A DNA stretch of 64,000 nucleotides from Pseudomonas sp. URMO17WK12:I2 (lineage in GTDB: Bacteria; Pseudomonadota; Gammaproteobacteria; Pseudomonadales; Pseudomonadaceae), in NCBI RefSeq assembly GCF_003253735.1, contig NZ_QKYW01000001.1, positions 806,001-870,000 on the forward strand, given 5' to 3'. The notes beneath the pieces are model-generated. The model was given only the letters and a program-made list of their open reading frames with translations. It was not told where the DNA came from and ran no database searches. A program made the position numbers and the translations under genes. Position 1 is the first letter of the stretch. Each line of letters starts with the position of its first letter. This document shows positions 37,195 to 46,392 of the stretch, piece after piece.

Positions 37195-39453
37195 TTGGCG
37201 TCCAGTGAAACCAGCACCTCCTTGAGCGACGCGATCGCCAATTGCGCCAAGGAACCCATCCATATCCCCGGCAGCATTCAGCCCCAGGGGTTTCTGATGG
37301 TGTTCGACGAGCAGGCGCTGACAGTGCTGCAGGTCAGCGAGAACGTTGCCGACTGGCTCGCTCTGCAGCCCGACCAGTTGCTGGGCCGGCACCTGGACGA
37401 ACTGCTCGAGGACGGCGCCGTGCTGGCGGAACGACTGACCCAGCTGTCCGATGAAGACACCACGCCCTTTCATATCGGTGACGTGCGCTTTCGCGAAGGC
37501 AGTCGCCGCGGCGAGCTGACCGCGATGGTCGCCCACCGCTTCGATCAGGTGCTGATCGCCGAATTCGAGACCATCAGCAACACGATCACCGCCTACAACA
37601 CCCTGTACCCGATGGTGCGCACCTTTATCGGCCATCTGCAGGGCGCCGACGATATCGATGAGCTGTGCAGGCTGTCGGTGGCCGAGGTCAAGCGTGTCAC
37701 CGGCTTTGGCCGCGTGAAGATCTACAGCTTCGATGCCGACGGCAACGGCCTGGTGCACGCCGAATGTCGCGAAGATGATTATCCCAGCTACCTGGGGCTG
37801 AGTTTCCCTGCCTCGGATATCCCGCCCCAGGCCCGCCAGCTGTACGTGGCCAACCGCATCCGGGTGATCGAAGACGCCAACTACCGGCCCTCTCCGCTGC
37901 AGCCGGCCTGCAACCCGTTGACCGGCAAACCCCTGGACCTCAGCTATGCGACGCTGCGTAGCGTATCGCCGGTACACCTGCAGTACATGCGCAACATGCA
38001 GACCATCGCCTCGATGTCGATCTCCATCGTGGTCGAGGGCCAGCTGTGGGGGCTGATTTCCTGCCACCACGCCAGCGCCCGCCCGGTTGGTTTCCAGACC
38101 CGCACCGCCTGTGAACTGCTCGGCCGCATGCTGTCACTGCAAATCGAGGCGAAGATCGCCCACGCGCGCACCCAGCATCTGCTGCATCTGCGCAAGCACA
38201 TCGTGCAGATGCTTTCGGCAATGGCTGACCGCGACAGTGTCAGCGAAGGCCTGCTGGCGCTGCCGGACACCTTTCTCGCCTTCGCCCAGGCCAGTGGGGG
38301 AGCGATCATCTCGGCCTCGCGCTGCGACCTGATCGGTCAGACACCGCCGCGCGACCAGGTCAATGCCCTGGTGCAGTGGCTAGGCGCTCGCCGCGGCGAA
38401 GACCTGTTCCATACCGATAACGTCGGTCGCGACATCCCCGAGCTACCCGAGCTCAGTGCGCATATCGGCGGTCTGCTGGCCGTGGCCATCTCCGAGCTGC
38501 ACTCGCACTACCTGATCTGGTTCAAGCCCGAGCAGAAGCGCGTGGTGCAGTGGGCAGGCAAACCGGATAAATCGATTGGCTCAAGTGGCACGCTCAATCC
38601 ACGCAACAGCTTCGCGCGCTGGCAGGAGGAAATCAGCGGTTTTTCCATGCCGTGGCACGAACAGGAGCCGGAAAGTGCGCTGGAATTACGCAACGCGGTA
38701 CTTGGCATCGTGCTGCGCAAGGCCGAGGAACTGGCCCAGCTGGCCGGCGATTTGAAGAAAACCAACAAGGAGCTGGAAGCCTTTTCCTACAGTGTGTCGC
38801 ACGATCTACGCGCACCGCTGCGACATATCGCCGGTTACGCGGAGCTGCTGAGCGACTTCGAAGGCGCCAAACTATCGGATCGAGGGGTACGCTTTCTCGA
38901 ACATATCGCCGAATCGGCACGCTTCGCCGGCACGCTGGTGGACAATCTGCTGAGCTTCTCGCAGATGGGCCGCTCGGCCTTGCGCTTCACGGATGTCAAC
39001 CTGCAGGCCCTGGTCGAATCGATCCGCGAGGAAATGAAACCCGATTATCAGAGTCGAAACCTGGAATGGCACATCCAGCCACTGCCGCGGGTGGTCGGTG
39101 ATGCCGCGTTTTTGCACCTGGCGCTGCGTAATCTGCTGGCCAATGCCATCAAATACAGCCGCGAGCGTAACCCGGCGGTCATCGTGGTGGGCGCACAGGA
39201 AAATGACGAGGAAGTCATCGTCTTCGTGCGCGACAACGGTGTGGGCTTCAATATGGAATATGTGGACAAGCTGTTCGGCGTTTTCCAGCGCCTGCACCGC
39301 ATGGAAGAGTTCGAAGGCACCGGCATCGGACTGGCCAGCGTACGTCGTATAATCGAGCGTCATGATGGGCGGGTATGGGCCGAGGGCAAGATCAACCAGG
39401 GGGCGTCCTTCTATTTCGCACTCCCCAAACGTAAACACCCCGCCATAGCCTGA
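37195..39453 (+). CDS. bphP: Bacteriophytochrome histidine kinase
   Basis: 752 residues from a TTG at 37195 with GAAGGAG about 7 nt upstream; the ATG at 37162 has no such site. Numbering from this start: biliverdin Cys17 in NCAKEPIHIPG, the PAS/GAF core with FPASDIP (Asp208), His261 in SPVHLQYM, and the PHY tongue motif PRNSF (469-473). The output is a HisKA/HATPase kinase with His536 in SVSHDLRAPLRHI, N-box LRNLLANAIKYS and GTGIGLASV. It senses red/far-red light through biliverdin and changes kinase activity. No heme oxygenase (bphO) gene is in the window. A Rcp1-like receiver follows 17 nt after the stop, its likely phosphate acceptor. Confidence 0.96.
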   Translation: MASSETSTSLSDAIANCAKEPIHIPGSIQPQGFLMVFDEQALTVLQVSENVADWLALQPDQLLGRHLDELLEDGAVLAERLTQLSDEDTTPFHIGDVRFREGSRRGELTAMVAHRFDQVLIAEFETISNTITAYNTLYPMVRTFIGHLQGADDIDELCRLSVAEVKRVTGFGRVKIYSFDADGNGLVHAECREDDYPSYLGLSFPASDIPPQARQLYVANRIRVIEDANYRPSPLQPACNPLTGKPLDLSYATLRSVSPVHLQYMRNMQTIASMSISIVVEGQLWGLISCHHASARPVGFQTRTACELLGRMLSLQIEAKIAHARTQHLLHLRKHIVQMLSAMADRDSVSEGLLALPDTFLAFAQASGGAIISASRCDLIGQTPPRDQVNALVQWLGARRGEDLFHTDNVGRDIPELPELSAHIGGLLAVAISELHSHYLIWFKPEQKRVVQWAGKPDKSIGSSGTLNPRNSFARWQEEISGFSMPWHEQEPESALELRNAVLGIVLRKAEELAQLAGDLKKTNKELEAFSYSVSHDLRAPLRHIAGYAELLSDFEGAKLSDRGVRFLEHIAESARFAGTLVDNLLSFSQMGRSALRFTDVNLQALVESIREEMKPDYQSRNLEWHIQPLPRVVGDAAFLHLALRNLLANAIKYSRERNPAVIVVGAQENDEEVIVFVRDNGVGFNMEYVDKLFGVFQRLHRMEEFEGTGIGLASVRRIIERHDGRVWAEGKINQGASFYFALPKRKHPAIA

Positions 39454-39469
39454 CGGGACGAGGACTTTA

Positions 39470-39955
39470 ATGCTCAAACCGATTCTGCTGGTCGAAGACA
39501 ATCCACACGATCTCGAGTTGACGCTGATTGCCCTGGAGCGCAGCCAGCTTGCCAACGACGTGATCGTCATGCGCGATGGTGCCGAGGCGCTGGACTACCT
39601 GTTCCGCCGTGGCGACCACGCTGACCGCTTGCCCGGCAACCCGGCGATCATGATGCTCGACCTCAAGTTGCCCAAGGTCGATGGCCTGGAAGTACTCAAG
39701 GCCGTGCGCGACTCGGCCGAGCTGCGCAGCATGCCGATCGTCATGCTCACCTCGTCGCGTGAAGGCCCGGACCTGCAGCGCGCCTACGAATTGAACGTGA
39801 ACGCCTACGTCGTCAAACCGGTCGAATTCAAGGCGTTCGTCTCGGCCATTTCCGACCTGGGTGTGTTCTGGGCCGTGCTCAACGAGCCGCCTCCCGGATC
39901 CATGCGCCTGCAGCGGCGCGCCAAGGACGACGAGACGCTAGCCGACGAAAACTGA
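39470..39955 (+). CDS. Single-domain response regulator (Rcp1-like, partner of the phytochrome)
   Basis: 161 residues: a lone receiver domain. The acidic pair EDN (9-11), phospho-acceptor Asp64 in MMLDLKLPKVDG and Lys116 in VVKPVE are all present. There is no output domain. Such receivers commonly follow phytochromes (Rcp1 after Cph1) and take phosphate from the kinase, then pass it on or bind a target protein. The 17-nt gap to bphP supports this. The C-terminal 25 residues are charged and probably disordered. Confidence 0.93.
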   Translation: MLKPILLVEDNPHDLELTLIALERSQLANDVIVMRDGAEALDYLFRRGDHADRLPGNPAIMMLDLKLPKVDGLEVLKAVRDSAELRSMPIVMLTSSREGPDLQRAYELNVNAYVVKPVEFKAFVSAISDLGVFWAVLNEPPPGSMRLQRRAKDDETLADEN

Positions 39956-39998
39956 TCCCCCGCGCCACTTGCGTGATTTCCAGGCCTAACCACAGACC

Positions 39999-42407
39999 GT
40001 GATCGACGACCTTTCCATGCCGCTTGTGCCTATCAAATTACTGTTCATCGAAGACAGCCCGCATGACGCGGAACTGGCCCTGCTTGCACTGGAACGCAAC
40101 GGTCTGGTAGTCGACTGCACCTTGGTCTACGACCACGAAGCTGCCGAGCGCGCATTGCAGCAAGAGCGCTTCGACCTGATTCTTTCCGACTACCTGCTGC
40201 CCGGCTCGTCCGGCGCCCAGGCGCTGGAAGTGGCGCGCCGCCTGGCGCCGCAGACGCCGTTCATCTTCCTGTCTGGCATGTTCGGCGAAGAGCATGCGGT
40301 TGAGATGATGCGTCTGGGCGCCGTGGACTACGTGCTCAAGCAGAACCTGCCGTTTCTTCCCAAGGCTATCGATCGCGCCATGGCCGAGGTCAACGAGCGC
40401 GAAGAGCGCCGTCGGGTGGAAGACACCTTGCAGACCGTCGAAGCCCGCGCCCGCCTGGCCATAGGCGCAGCGCGCATGGGCATGTGGGATTACGTGCCCG
40501 CCACCGACACCCTGATCTGGGACGAACGCTGCCGCGCGCTCTATGAGTTGGAGCCGGACACCGAGGTCGACATGGCGCTGTTCCTCGACCGCTGTCATCC
40601 CGACGACCGCGCCCAGTTGCGCCAGCGGGTCAACGAGGCGCTGGCCAACGACAGCGGCAACGAGTTCCAGGCCGAATTCCGCCTGCCCCTGGACAATGGC
40701 AGCAAACGCTGGATTTCCGCTCGCGGCCAAGCCTTCTTCGACGATGGACAATGCACCCGATTTCTCGGCGTACTGCACGACATCACCGAGCAGAAGCAGG
40801 CCAACGAAGCCCTGCTGCGCCTCAACGACGTGCTTGGCGAGCGCGTCGAAAAACGCACCCGTGAGCGTGACCGCAACTGGGAACTGTCCCGCGACCTGCT
40901 CGCCGTTCTGCGTTTCGACATGCGCCCCAGCGCCCTCAACCCCGCCTGGGAACAGACCCTCGGCTGGACGCGCCAGCAGCTGACCCAGGGCCCGCTATGG
41001 GAACTGGTGCACAGCGACGACCAGAACGACACCCAGGCGCACATCGCGCGCGTCACCTCCGGCAACGTTTCGGTGCGTTTCGTCAATCGCATGCGCCATG
41101 TCAGCGGTGACTACCACTGGCTGTCGTGGATCGTGGTGCCTGATGACGATCTGCTCTACGCCACCGTACGCGACATCACCCACGAACGCGCGGTGGTCGA
41201 GGAACTCGCCGCCACCAACCAGCAGTTGCGCGAGCAGATCGCCGAGCGTGAGCGCGTCGAAGCGACCCTCCAGCAGATGCAGCGCCTGGAAGCGGTTGGC
41301 CAGCTCACCGCCGGGGTAGCACATGACTTCAACAACCTGCTGACAGTGGTGCTGACCAGCACCAGCTTCCTGATCCGCGACCTGGAAAAAGGCAACCTGG
41401 ACAAGGCCCGCGGCCGCCTGCAGAACATCACCGATGCCGGCGAACGCGGCGCCAAACTGACCGGCCAACTGCTGGCCTTCTCGCGGCGCCAGCGCCTGGT
41501 GCCGGAGGCGGTAAACCTGGGTGATACCGTGCAGGGCATGCTCGAGCTGTTGAAGAGCACCCTGGGCGGCAGCGTGTTGATCGAGACGTCTACCGAGCCC
41601 GACCTGTGGCATGCCCGGGTCGACCCTACGCAGATCGAGCTGATCATCCTCAACCTGGCGATCAATGCCCGCGATGCGATGGGTGTCGGCGGTACCCTGC
41701 GCCTGAGCACCAGCAACGAAGTGATCAGCGCCCCCCCGCGCCGTCCCGAAGACCCGGAGCTCGGTGACTACGTGGTGCTTGCAGTCGAGGACTCCGGCAG
41801 TGGCATGAGCGAGGCGGTACTGGCCAAGGCCTTCGAGCCATTCTTCACCACCAAGGAGATCGGCAAGGGCTCGGGCCTTGGCCTGGCCCAAGTGTTCGGC
41901 TTCGCCAAGCAGTCTGGCGGTGGCGCGCGCATTCTCACCAAGATGGGCGTCGGCACCACGGTCAAGGTCTACCTGCCGGGCCTGCGCAATATCGCGCAGG
42001 CCGCCGAAGAGTTACCCCGCGAGCCGCAACCGCTGGCCGAACACGGTGCGCAGCGTACCATCCTGCTGGTCGACGATGACCCGCGGGTGCGCGAGGTCAC
42101 GGCCCTGACGCTGGACGCACTCGGCTATCAGGTACGCGAGGCCGAGAGCGGCAGCGACGCCCTGAGCAAACTCGACGATGGCATTGACCTGTTGCTGGCC
42201 GACTTCGCCATGCCCGGCATGAACGGCGCCGAGCTGGCCCAGGCGGCTCGCCAGCGCTATCCGCAGCTGCCGGTGGTGTTCGTCACCGGTTATGCCGAGA
42301 TAGGCGGGCTGGACGCAGACGAAGCCTTTATCGTGCAGAAGCCGTATCGCAGCGAGGAACTGGCGGAGAAGTTGCAGGACGCTTTTACCCACTGCACCCC
42401 AACCTGA
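39999..42407 (+). CDS. Hybrid sensor kinase with receivers at both ends
   Basis: 802 residues from a GTG at 39999 (an ATG at 40017 is an alternative; neither has a strong ribosome binding site). Domains: N-terminal receiver (Asp64 in LSDYLLPG), two PAS domains (about 145-265, with GMWDYVPATDTLIWDERCRA, and about 300-410), HisKA with His442 in [11 protein letters not shown], HATPase (INARDAMG, DSGSGMS, GKGSGLGLA), and a C-terminal receiver with Asp735 in LLADFAMPGMNG. The protein has no membrane segments. Position directly after the phytochrome and its receiver suggests it takes part in the same phosphorelay, but this is inferred from position only. The N-terminal receiver resembles the one in the preceding gene. 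Confidence 0.92.
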   Translation: MIDDLSMPLVPIKLLFIEDSPHDAELALLALERNGLVVDCTLVYDHEAAERALQQERFDLILSDYLLPGSSGAQALEVARRLAPQTPFIFLSGMFGEEHAVEMMRLGAVDYVLKQNLPFLPKAIDRAMAEVNEREERRRVEDTLQTVEARARLAIGAARMGMWDYVPATDTLIWDERCRALYELEPDTEVDMALFLDRCHPDDRAQLRQRVNEALANDSGNEFQAEFRLPLDNGSKRWISARGQAFFDDGQCTRFLGVLHDITEQKQANEALLRLNDVLGERVEKRTRERDRNWELSRDLLAVLRFDMRPSALNPAWEQTLGWTRQQLTQGPLWELVHSDDQNDTQAHIARVTSGNVSVRFVNRMRHVSGDYHWLSWIVVPDDDLLYATVRDITHERAVVEELAATNQQLREQIAERERVEATLQQMQRLEAVGQLTAGVAHDFNNLLTVVLTSTSFLIRDLEKGNLDKARGRLQNITDAGERGAKLTGQLLAFSRRQRLVPEAVNLGDTVQGMLELLKSTLGGSVLIETSTEPDLWHARVDPTQIELIILNLAINARDAMGVGGTLRLSTSNEVISAPPRRPEDPELGDYVVLAVEDSGSGMSEAVLAKAFEPFFTTKEIGKGSGLGLAQVFGFAKQSGGGARILTKMGVGTTVKVYLPGLRNIAQAAEELPREPQPLAEHGAQRTILLVDDDPRVREVTALTLDALGYQVREAESGSDALSKLDDGIDLLLADFAMPGMNGAELAQAARQRYPQLPVVFVTGYAEIGGLDADEAFIVQKPYRSEELAEKLQDAFTHCTPT

Positions 42408-42489
42408 ACCCCGCAGCGGTCGCAGCCACCACGGTGCCTCAGCGCGAGGCTGCCGCGGCCACACCGCCAGGATAGGCTTCCCCCATACA

Positions 42490-44619
42490 ATGTCATCGAC
42501 GTACAACCCGCCCGCCCAATCCTGCCTGTTCGCCGGCCAGTCCGGTGACACGGTCGAGCGCATCCGCCACTTCGACTGGGCGGCCAGCCCCCTTGGCCCA
42601 CTGGATCAGTGGCCGGACGTGCTGATCAGCAGCACACGGCTGATCCTCTCCTCGCCAACGCCCATCGTGCTGCTGTGCGGCGCCCGCGGCGTGCTGATCT
42701 ACAACGATGCCTACGCTGCATTTGCCGGTCAGCGCCACCCGGAGATCTTCGGCCTGCCTGCCGAAGAGGCCTGGCCGGAGATCGCCGAGTGGAACCGCCA
42801 CGTGATCGCCATGGGCCTGAGCGGCCGCTCCATGTGTCAGGAAAACCTCCACCTGCCGCTGCGTCGCCCTGGCCTGCAGGAAGATGCGTGGATGAACCTC
42901 TACTACAACCCGCTGCTCGACAACAGCGGCCGCTCCCACGGCATGATGTGCATCGTGGTGGAGACCACCAACCAGATCGTCGCCATCGAGCAGCGCACCC
43001 AGGCCGAAGCCGAACTGCGCAGCGCCAACGAGCGCATCGAGCTGGCGCTCAACGCCGGTGCGGTACTCGGCACCTGGGTGTGGGACATTCCCAACGACCG
43101 GGTGACCGGCGACGAGCGCTTCGCCCGCGCCTTTGCCGCCGACCCACAGCAGGCCGCCAGCGGCATGGCGCTGGACCGCGTGACCACCGCCATCCACCCC
43201 CAGGATCGGCCGCGGGTACGCGCGATGATCGAGCACACCATCGCCGCCGGCGGCAGCTACCGGGCCGAATATCGTGTACTGCAGCCCGACGGTGGTTATC
43301 GCTGGATCGAGGCCAACGGCCGTTGCGAGCTGGCGTCCGATGGCACGCCGCTGCGCTTTCCCGGCGTGTTGGTGGACATCGACGAGCGCAAGCGCACCGA
43401 ACTGGCCCTGCGTCAGCTGACCCAGACCCTCGAGGAGCGGGTCAGCGAGGCCGTGCTGCAACGGGTCCAGGCCGAGGAGCAGCTGCGCCAGGCGCAGAAG
43501 ATGGAAGCCATCGGCCAACTGACCGGCGGGATCGCCCACGACTTCAACAATCTGCTGGCCGGCATTCTCGGCAGCCTGGAACTGATCCAGCGCAAGCTGC
43601 CGGGCGACGAACACCCGCAACTGGCGCGCTTCGTCGACGCCGCCATCGCCTCGGCCAATCGCGGCGCCTCGCTGACTCACCGCCTGCTGGCGTTTGCCCG
43701 GCGCCAGTCGCTAGACATGCGCCCGGTGGAGGTCAACACCCTGGTGCGTGCCCTCGAGGAATTGCTGGTGCGTACCCTGGGCGAGCAGATCAGCCTGGAA
43801 ACCCGGTTGGCCGACGACCTGTGGCCAACCCGCAGCGACGGCCACCAGCTGGAAAACGCCCTGATCAACCTGGCCATCAATGCCCGAGACGCCATGCCCG
43901 ACGGCGGCAGGCTGCGCATCGAAACCCGCAACACCCAGCTCGGCGAACTGGAGGCGCAGAACCACCAGGTACCGGCCGGCGACTATCTTTTGCTATCGGT
44001 CAGCGACACCGGTTGCGGCATGTCCGAGGACATCATCCGCCACGTATTCGAGCCATTCTTCACCACCAAACCCATTGGCCAGGGCACCGGCCTGGGCCTG
44101 CCGATGGTCTATGGCTTCGTCAAACAGACCGGCGGCTACCTGCACCTGGAAAGCCGGGTCGGCCGCGGCACCACCCTGAACCTCTACCTGCCGCGCCTGC
44201 CCGTGGCGCCAGCCGAGCTGCCCCACAGCGCCACGCCCGAAGCGCCGCGCGGTACCGGCGAGCGCATCCTGGTGGTGGAAGACGACAAGGTGGTGCGCAT
44301 GCTGATGGTCGAGGTGCTCGAAGAACTCGGCTACAGCCTGATCCAGGCCAGCGACGCGCAGAGCGCCCTGGGCCTGCTGGAACAGCACGCGCCGCTCGAC
44401 CTGCTACTTACCGACGTCGGCCTGCCCGGCATGAACGGCCGGCAGCTCGCCGACGCCGCCCGGCAGCGCCAGCCGAACCTCAAGGTGCTGTTCGCCACCG
44501 GCTACGCCGAGGGCGCTGAACTGCGCGACGGCTACCTGGGCAACGACATGGACATGATCGCCAAGCCCTTCTCCTTCGAGTCCCTGGCCGGCAAGCTCAA
44601 GGTCATGCTCGGCACCTGA
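42490..44619 (+). CDS. PAS-containing hybrid sensor histidine kinase with C-terminal receiver
   Basis: 709 residues. Sensor: N-terminal PAS-like domain ([20 protein letters not shown]), second PAS (about 185-300, [20 protein letters not shown]). Kinase: His350 in [14 protein letters not shown]-box [12 protein letters not shown]-boxes DTGCGMS and GQGTGLGLP. Receiver: Asp642 in [13 protein letters not shown] with Lys in IAKPFSF. The N-terminal sensor is paralogous to that of the kinase at 3396-5861 (both carry DWAxSPLGxxDxWP-type sequence). It is the last kinase in the phytochrome cluster, 82 nt after the previous one. The signal is unknown. Confidence 0.92.
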   Translation: MSSTYNPPAQSCLFAGQSGDTVERIRHFDWAASPLGPLDQWPDVLISSTRLILSSPTPIVLLCGARGVLIYNDAYAAFAGQRHPEIFGLPAEEAWPEIAEWNRHVIAMGLSGRSMCQENLHLPLRRPGLQEDAWMNLYYNPLLDNSGRSHGMMCIVVETTNQIVAIEQRTQAEAELRSANERIELALNAGAVLGTWVWDIPNDRVTGDERFARAFAADPQQAASGMALDRVTTAIHPQDRPRVRAMIEHTIAAGGSYRAEYRVLQPDGGYRWIEANGRCELASDGTPLRFPGVLVDIDERKRTELALRQLTQTLEERVSEAVLQRVQAEEQLRQAQKMEAIGQLTGGIAHDFNNLLAGILGSLELIQRKLPGDEHPQLARFVDAAIASANRGASLTHRLLAFARRQSLDMRPVEVNTLVRALEELLVRTLGEQISLETRLADDLWPTRSDGHQLENALINLAINARDAMPDGGRLRIETRNTQLGELEAQNHQVPAGDYLLLSVSDTGCGMSEDIIRHVFEPFFTTKPIGQGTGLGLPMVYGFVKQTGGYLHLESRVGRGTTLNLYLPRLPVAPAELPHSATPEAPRGTGERILVVEDDKVVRMLMVEVLEELGYSLIQASDAQSALGLLEQHAPLDLLLTDVGLPGMNGRQLADAARQRQPNLKVLFATGYAEGAELRDGYLGNDMDMIAKPFSFESLAGKLKVMLGT

Positions 44620-44733
44620 ACGACCTCGGCCTGAGCGCCCTGCACCGAATCGGGGAACTCCGCATCAAGGCAGCGGCTCAATAGTCAGCACCCCGGCGCT
44701 TGTCGCGCCTTTTCGTTTTCCAGGAATCCCTGC

Positions 44734-45027
44734 ATGCGCGTAGAAGGCTTTTTCGAATCCCTGGGCGAAGCGTTCGGCTCGTTCATTCGCTTTATCGTCG
44801 ACGCCTTGAGCGGCGTGTTCGGCATGCTCGCCGGCGCGATTGCCAGCTTTATCGACGGCCTGTCCGGTGCCCTGGGCGTCACCCCGTCGCTGCTCAGCAT
44901 CGCCGTATTGCTGCTGGGGCTGATCCTGCTCTACAGCGCGGTGCGTTCGTTCATGCGCGGATCGGTGATCGGCGGCCTGATCTGGTTGCTGCTCGGCCTC
45001 TGGTTGCTCAGCGGGTTGATCCGCTAG
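44734..45027 (+). CDS. Small hydrophobic membrane protein
   Basis: 97 residues. About three hydrophobic stretches: FGMLAGAIASFIDGLSGALG, LLSIAVLLLGLILLYSAVRS and VIGGLIWLLLGLWLLSGLIR. The N-terminus MRVEGFFESLGEAFGSFIRF is amphipathic. It resembles small helical inner-membrane proteins without a named function. It is separated by 114 nt from the hybrid kinase and followed by a strong terminator, so it is a short transcript of its own. Confidence 0.7.
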   Translation: MRVEGFFESLGEAFGSFIRFIVDALSGVFGMLAGAIASFIDGLSGALGVTPSLLSIAVLLLGLILLYSAVRSFMRGSVIGGLIWLLLGLWLLSGLIR

Positions 45028-45028
45028 G

Positions 45029-45050
45029 CCCCGCACGGCACCGTGCGGGG
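45029..45050 (+). terminator. GC-rich stem-loop after the small membrane protein
   Basis: Arms CCCCGCACG and CGTGCGGGG with a 4-nt loop, beginning 2 nt after the stop codon. No U-run follows, so termination strength is uncertain. Confidence 0.65.
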
Positions 45051-45141
45051 GACAGGAGTTGTCAGTCATCGCATGTTGCATCCAAATGTTACAGCGGACG
45101 TGCTAGGCTGAGCAGCCGTCGTTAGTCGCCTAAGTATCCCA

Positions 45142-46380
45142 ATGTCCGCTCATGGTCAGTTGCTACTGCGTAATCACGCGCCCTTCATCCGCTTCTGGCT
45201 GGCACGCGTCTTTACTGCCAGCGGCTTCCAGATGCTCACCGTGGCCATTGGCTGGCAGATGTACAGCCTTACCGGCAACGTGCTCGACCTGGGCCTCGTC
45301 GGCCTGGTGGAATTCCTGCCCAAGATTCTCTTTATCCTGCTGACCGGCCATGTCGCCGACCGCTTCGACCGCCGCAAGGTCGCCGCGCTGTGCCAGTGCG
45401 GCCAGGCCATCGTCGCCATCACCCTGCTGGTGGGCAGCAGCACCGGCAGCCTGACCCGCGAGATGATCTTCGTCATCGCCTTCATGATGGGCACCGCCCG
45501 CGCCTTCGAAATGCCGACCACCCAGGCGCTGCTGCCCAACATCGTGCCGCCCGGCCTGTTCCCCGCCGCCGTGGCGGCGTCCAGCTCGGCGATGCAGACG
45601 GCGACCATCGTTTCCCCGGCGCTAGGCGGCGTGCTCTATGCCGTGGCACCGGCCTGGGTGTACGGCCCCGCGCTGGTGCTGTACCTGATCGCCATGGCCA
45701 TGATGCTCAGCCTGCCCTCGCAGCAGAAACCGCTGAAGCAGAAGATATCGGTGGAGTCGCTGCTGGCCGGCTTCCGTTTCATCCGCAGCCGCCCGGAAGT
45801 GTTCGGCGCCATTTCCATGGACATGTTCGCCGTGCTGCTCGGCGGCGCCACCGCGCTATTGCCGGTATTCGCCAAGGACATTCTGCTCACCGGCCCCTGG
45901 GGCCTCGGCCTGCTGCGCTCGGCGCCGGCGGTGGGCGCGTTGCTGATGTCGATCTACCTGGCGCGCCACCCCATCGAGCGGCGGGTCGGCCCGGTGATTC
46001 TCGGCTCGGTGGCGATCTTCGGGGTAGCGACCATCGGCTTCGGCCTGTCCACCTCGCTGTGGTTCAGCCTGGCGACCCTGGTGCTGCTCGGCGCCGCCGA
46101 CATGGTCAGCATGGTGATCCGCGGCGCCTTCGTGCAACTGCAGACACCTGACGAGATGCGCGGCCGGGTTGGTGCGGTGAACAGCCTGTTCATCGGCGCC
46201 TCCAACCAGCTCGGCGACTTCCGCGCCGGGGTCAGCGCCGCCTGGTTCGGCACCGTGCCGGCGGTATTGATGGGTGGCGTTGGCGCCATCGGTATCAGCC
46301 TGCTGTGGATCAGGCTGTTCCCGGCGCTGTCGAGCCGGGATCGGATTCGTGATCCGTTGGTAGGGGATGAGCCGCGCTAG
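45142..46380 (+). CDS. MFS exporter (EntS-like)
   Basis: 412 residues with about 12 membrane segments. The motif ADRFDRRKVAA between helices 2 and 3 is the canonical MFS loop signature. The sequence FWLARVFTASGFQMLTVAIG, GTARAFEMPTTQALLP, and GRVGAVNSLFIGASNQLGDF corresponds to the EntS/MFS_3-type exporters. Substrates of this subfamily include siderophores and drugs; nothing in the context narrows it. The stop codon lies inside a palindrome shared with the convergent J-like gene (46377-46392). Confidence 0.87.
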   Translation: MSAHGQLLLRNHAPFIRFWLARVFTASGFQMLTVAIGWQMYSLTGNVLDLGLVGLVEFLPKILFILLTGHVADRFDRRKVAALCQCGQAIVAITLLVGSSTGSLTREMIFVIAFMMGTARAFEMPTTQALLPNIVPPGLFPAAVAASSSAMQTATIVSPALGGVLYAVAPAWVYGPALVLYLIAMAMMLSLPSQQKPLKQKISVESLLAGFRFIRSRPEVFGAISMDMFAVLLGGATALLPVFAKDILLTGPWGLGLLRSAPAVGALLMSIYLARHPIERRVGPVILGSVAIFGVATIGFGLSTSLWFSLATLVLLGAADMVSMVIRGAFVQLQTPDEMRGRVGAVNSLFIGASNQLGDFRAGVSAAWFGTVPAVLMGGVGAIGISLLWIRLFPALSSRDRIRDPLVGDEPR

Positions 46381-46392
46381 GCCTCAGCCTAG
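46377..46392. terminator. Palindrome carrying the stop codons of both convergent genes
   Basis: CTAGGC and GCCTAG enclose a CTCA loop; TAG of the MFS gene and the complementary CTA of the J-like gene are both in the arms. A short stem without U-runs; a bidirectional end structure is possible. Confidence 0.45.
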
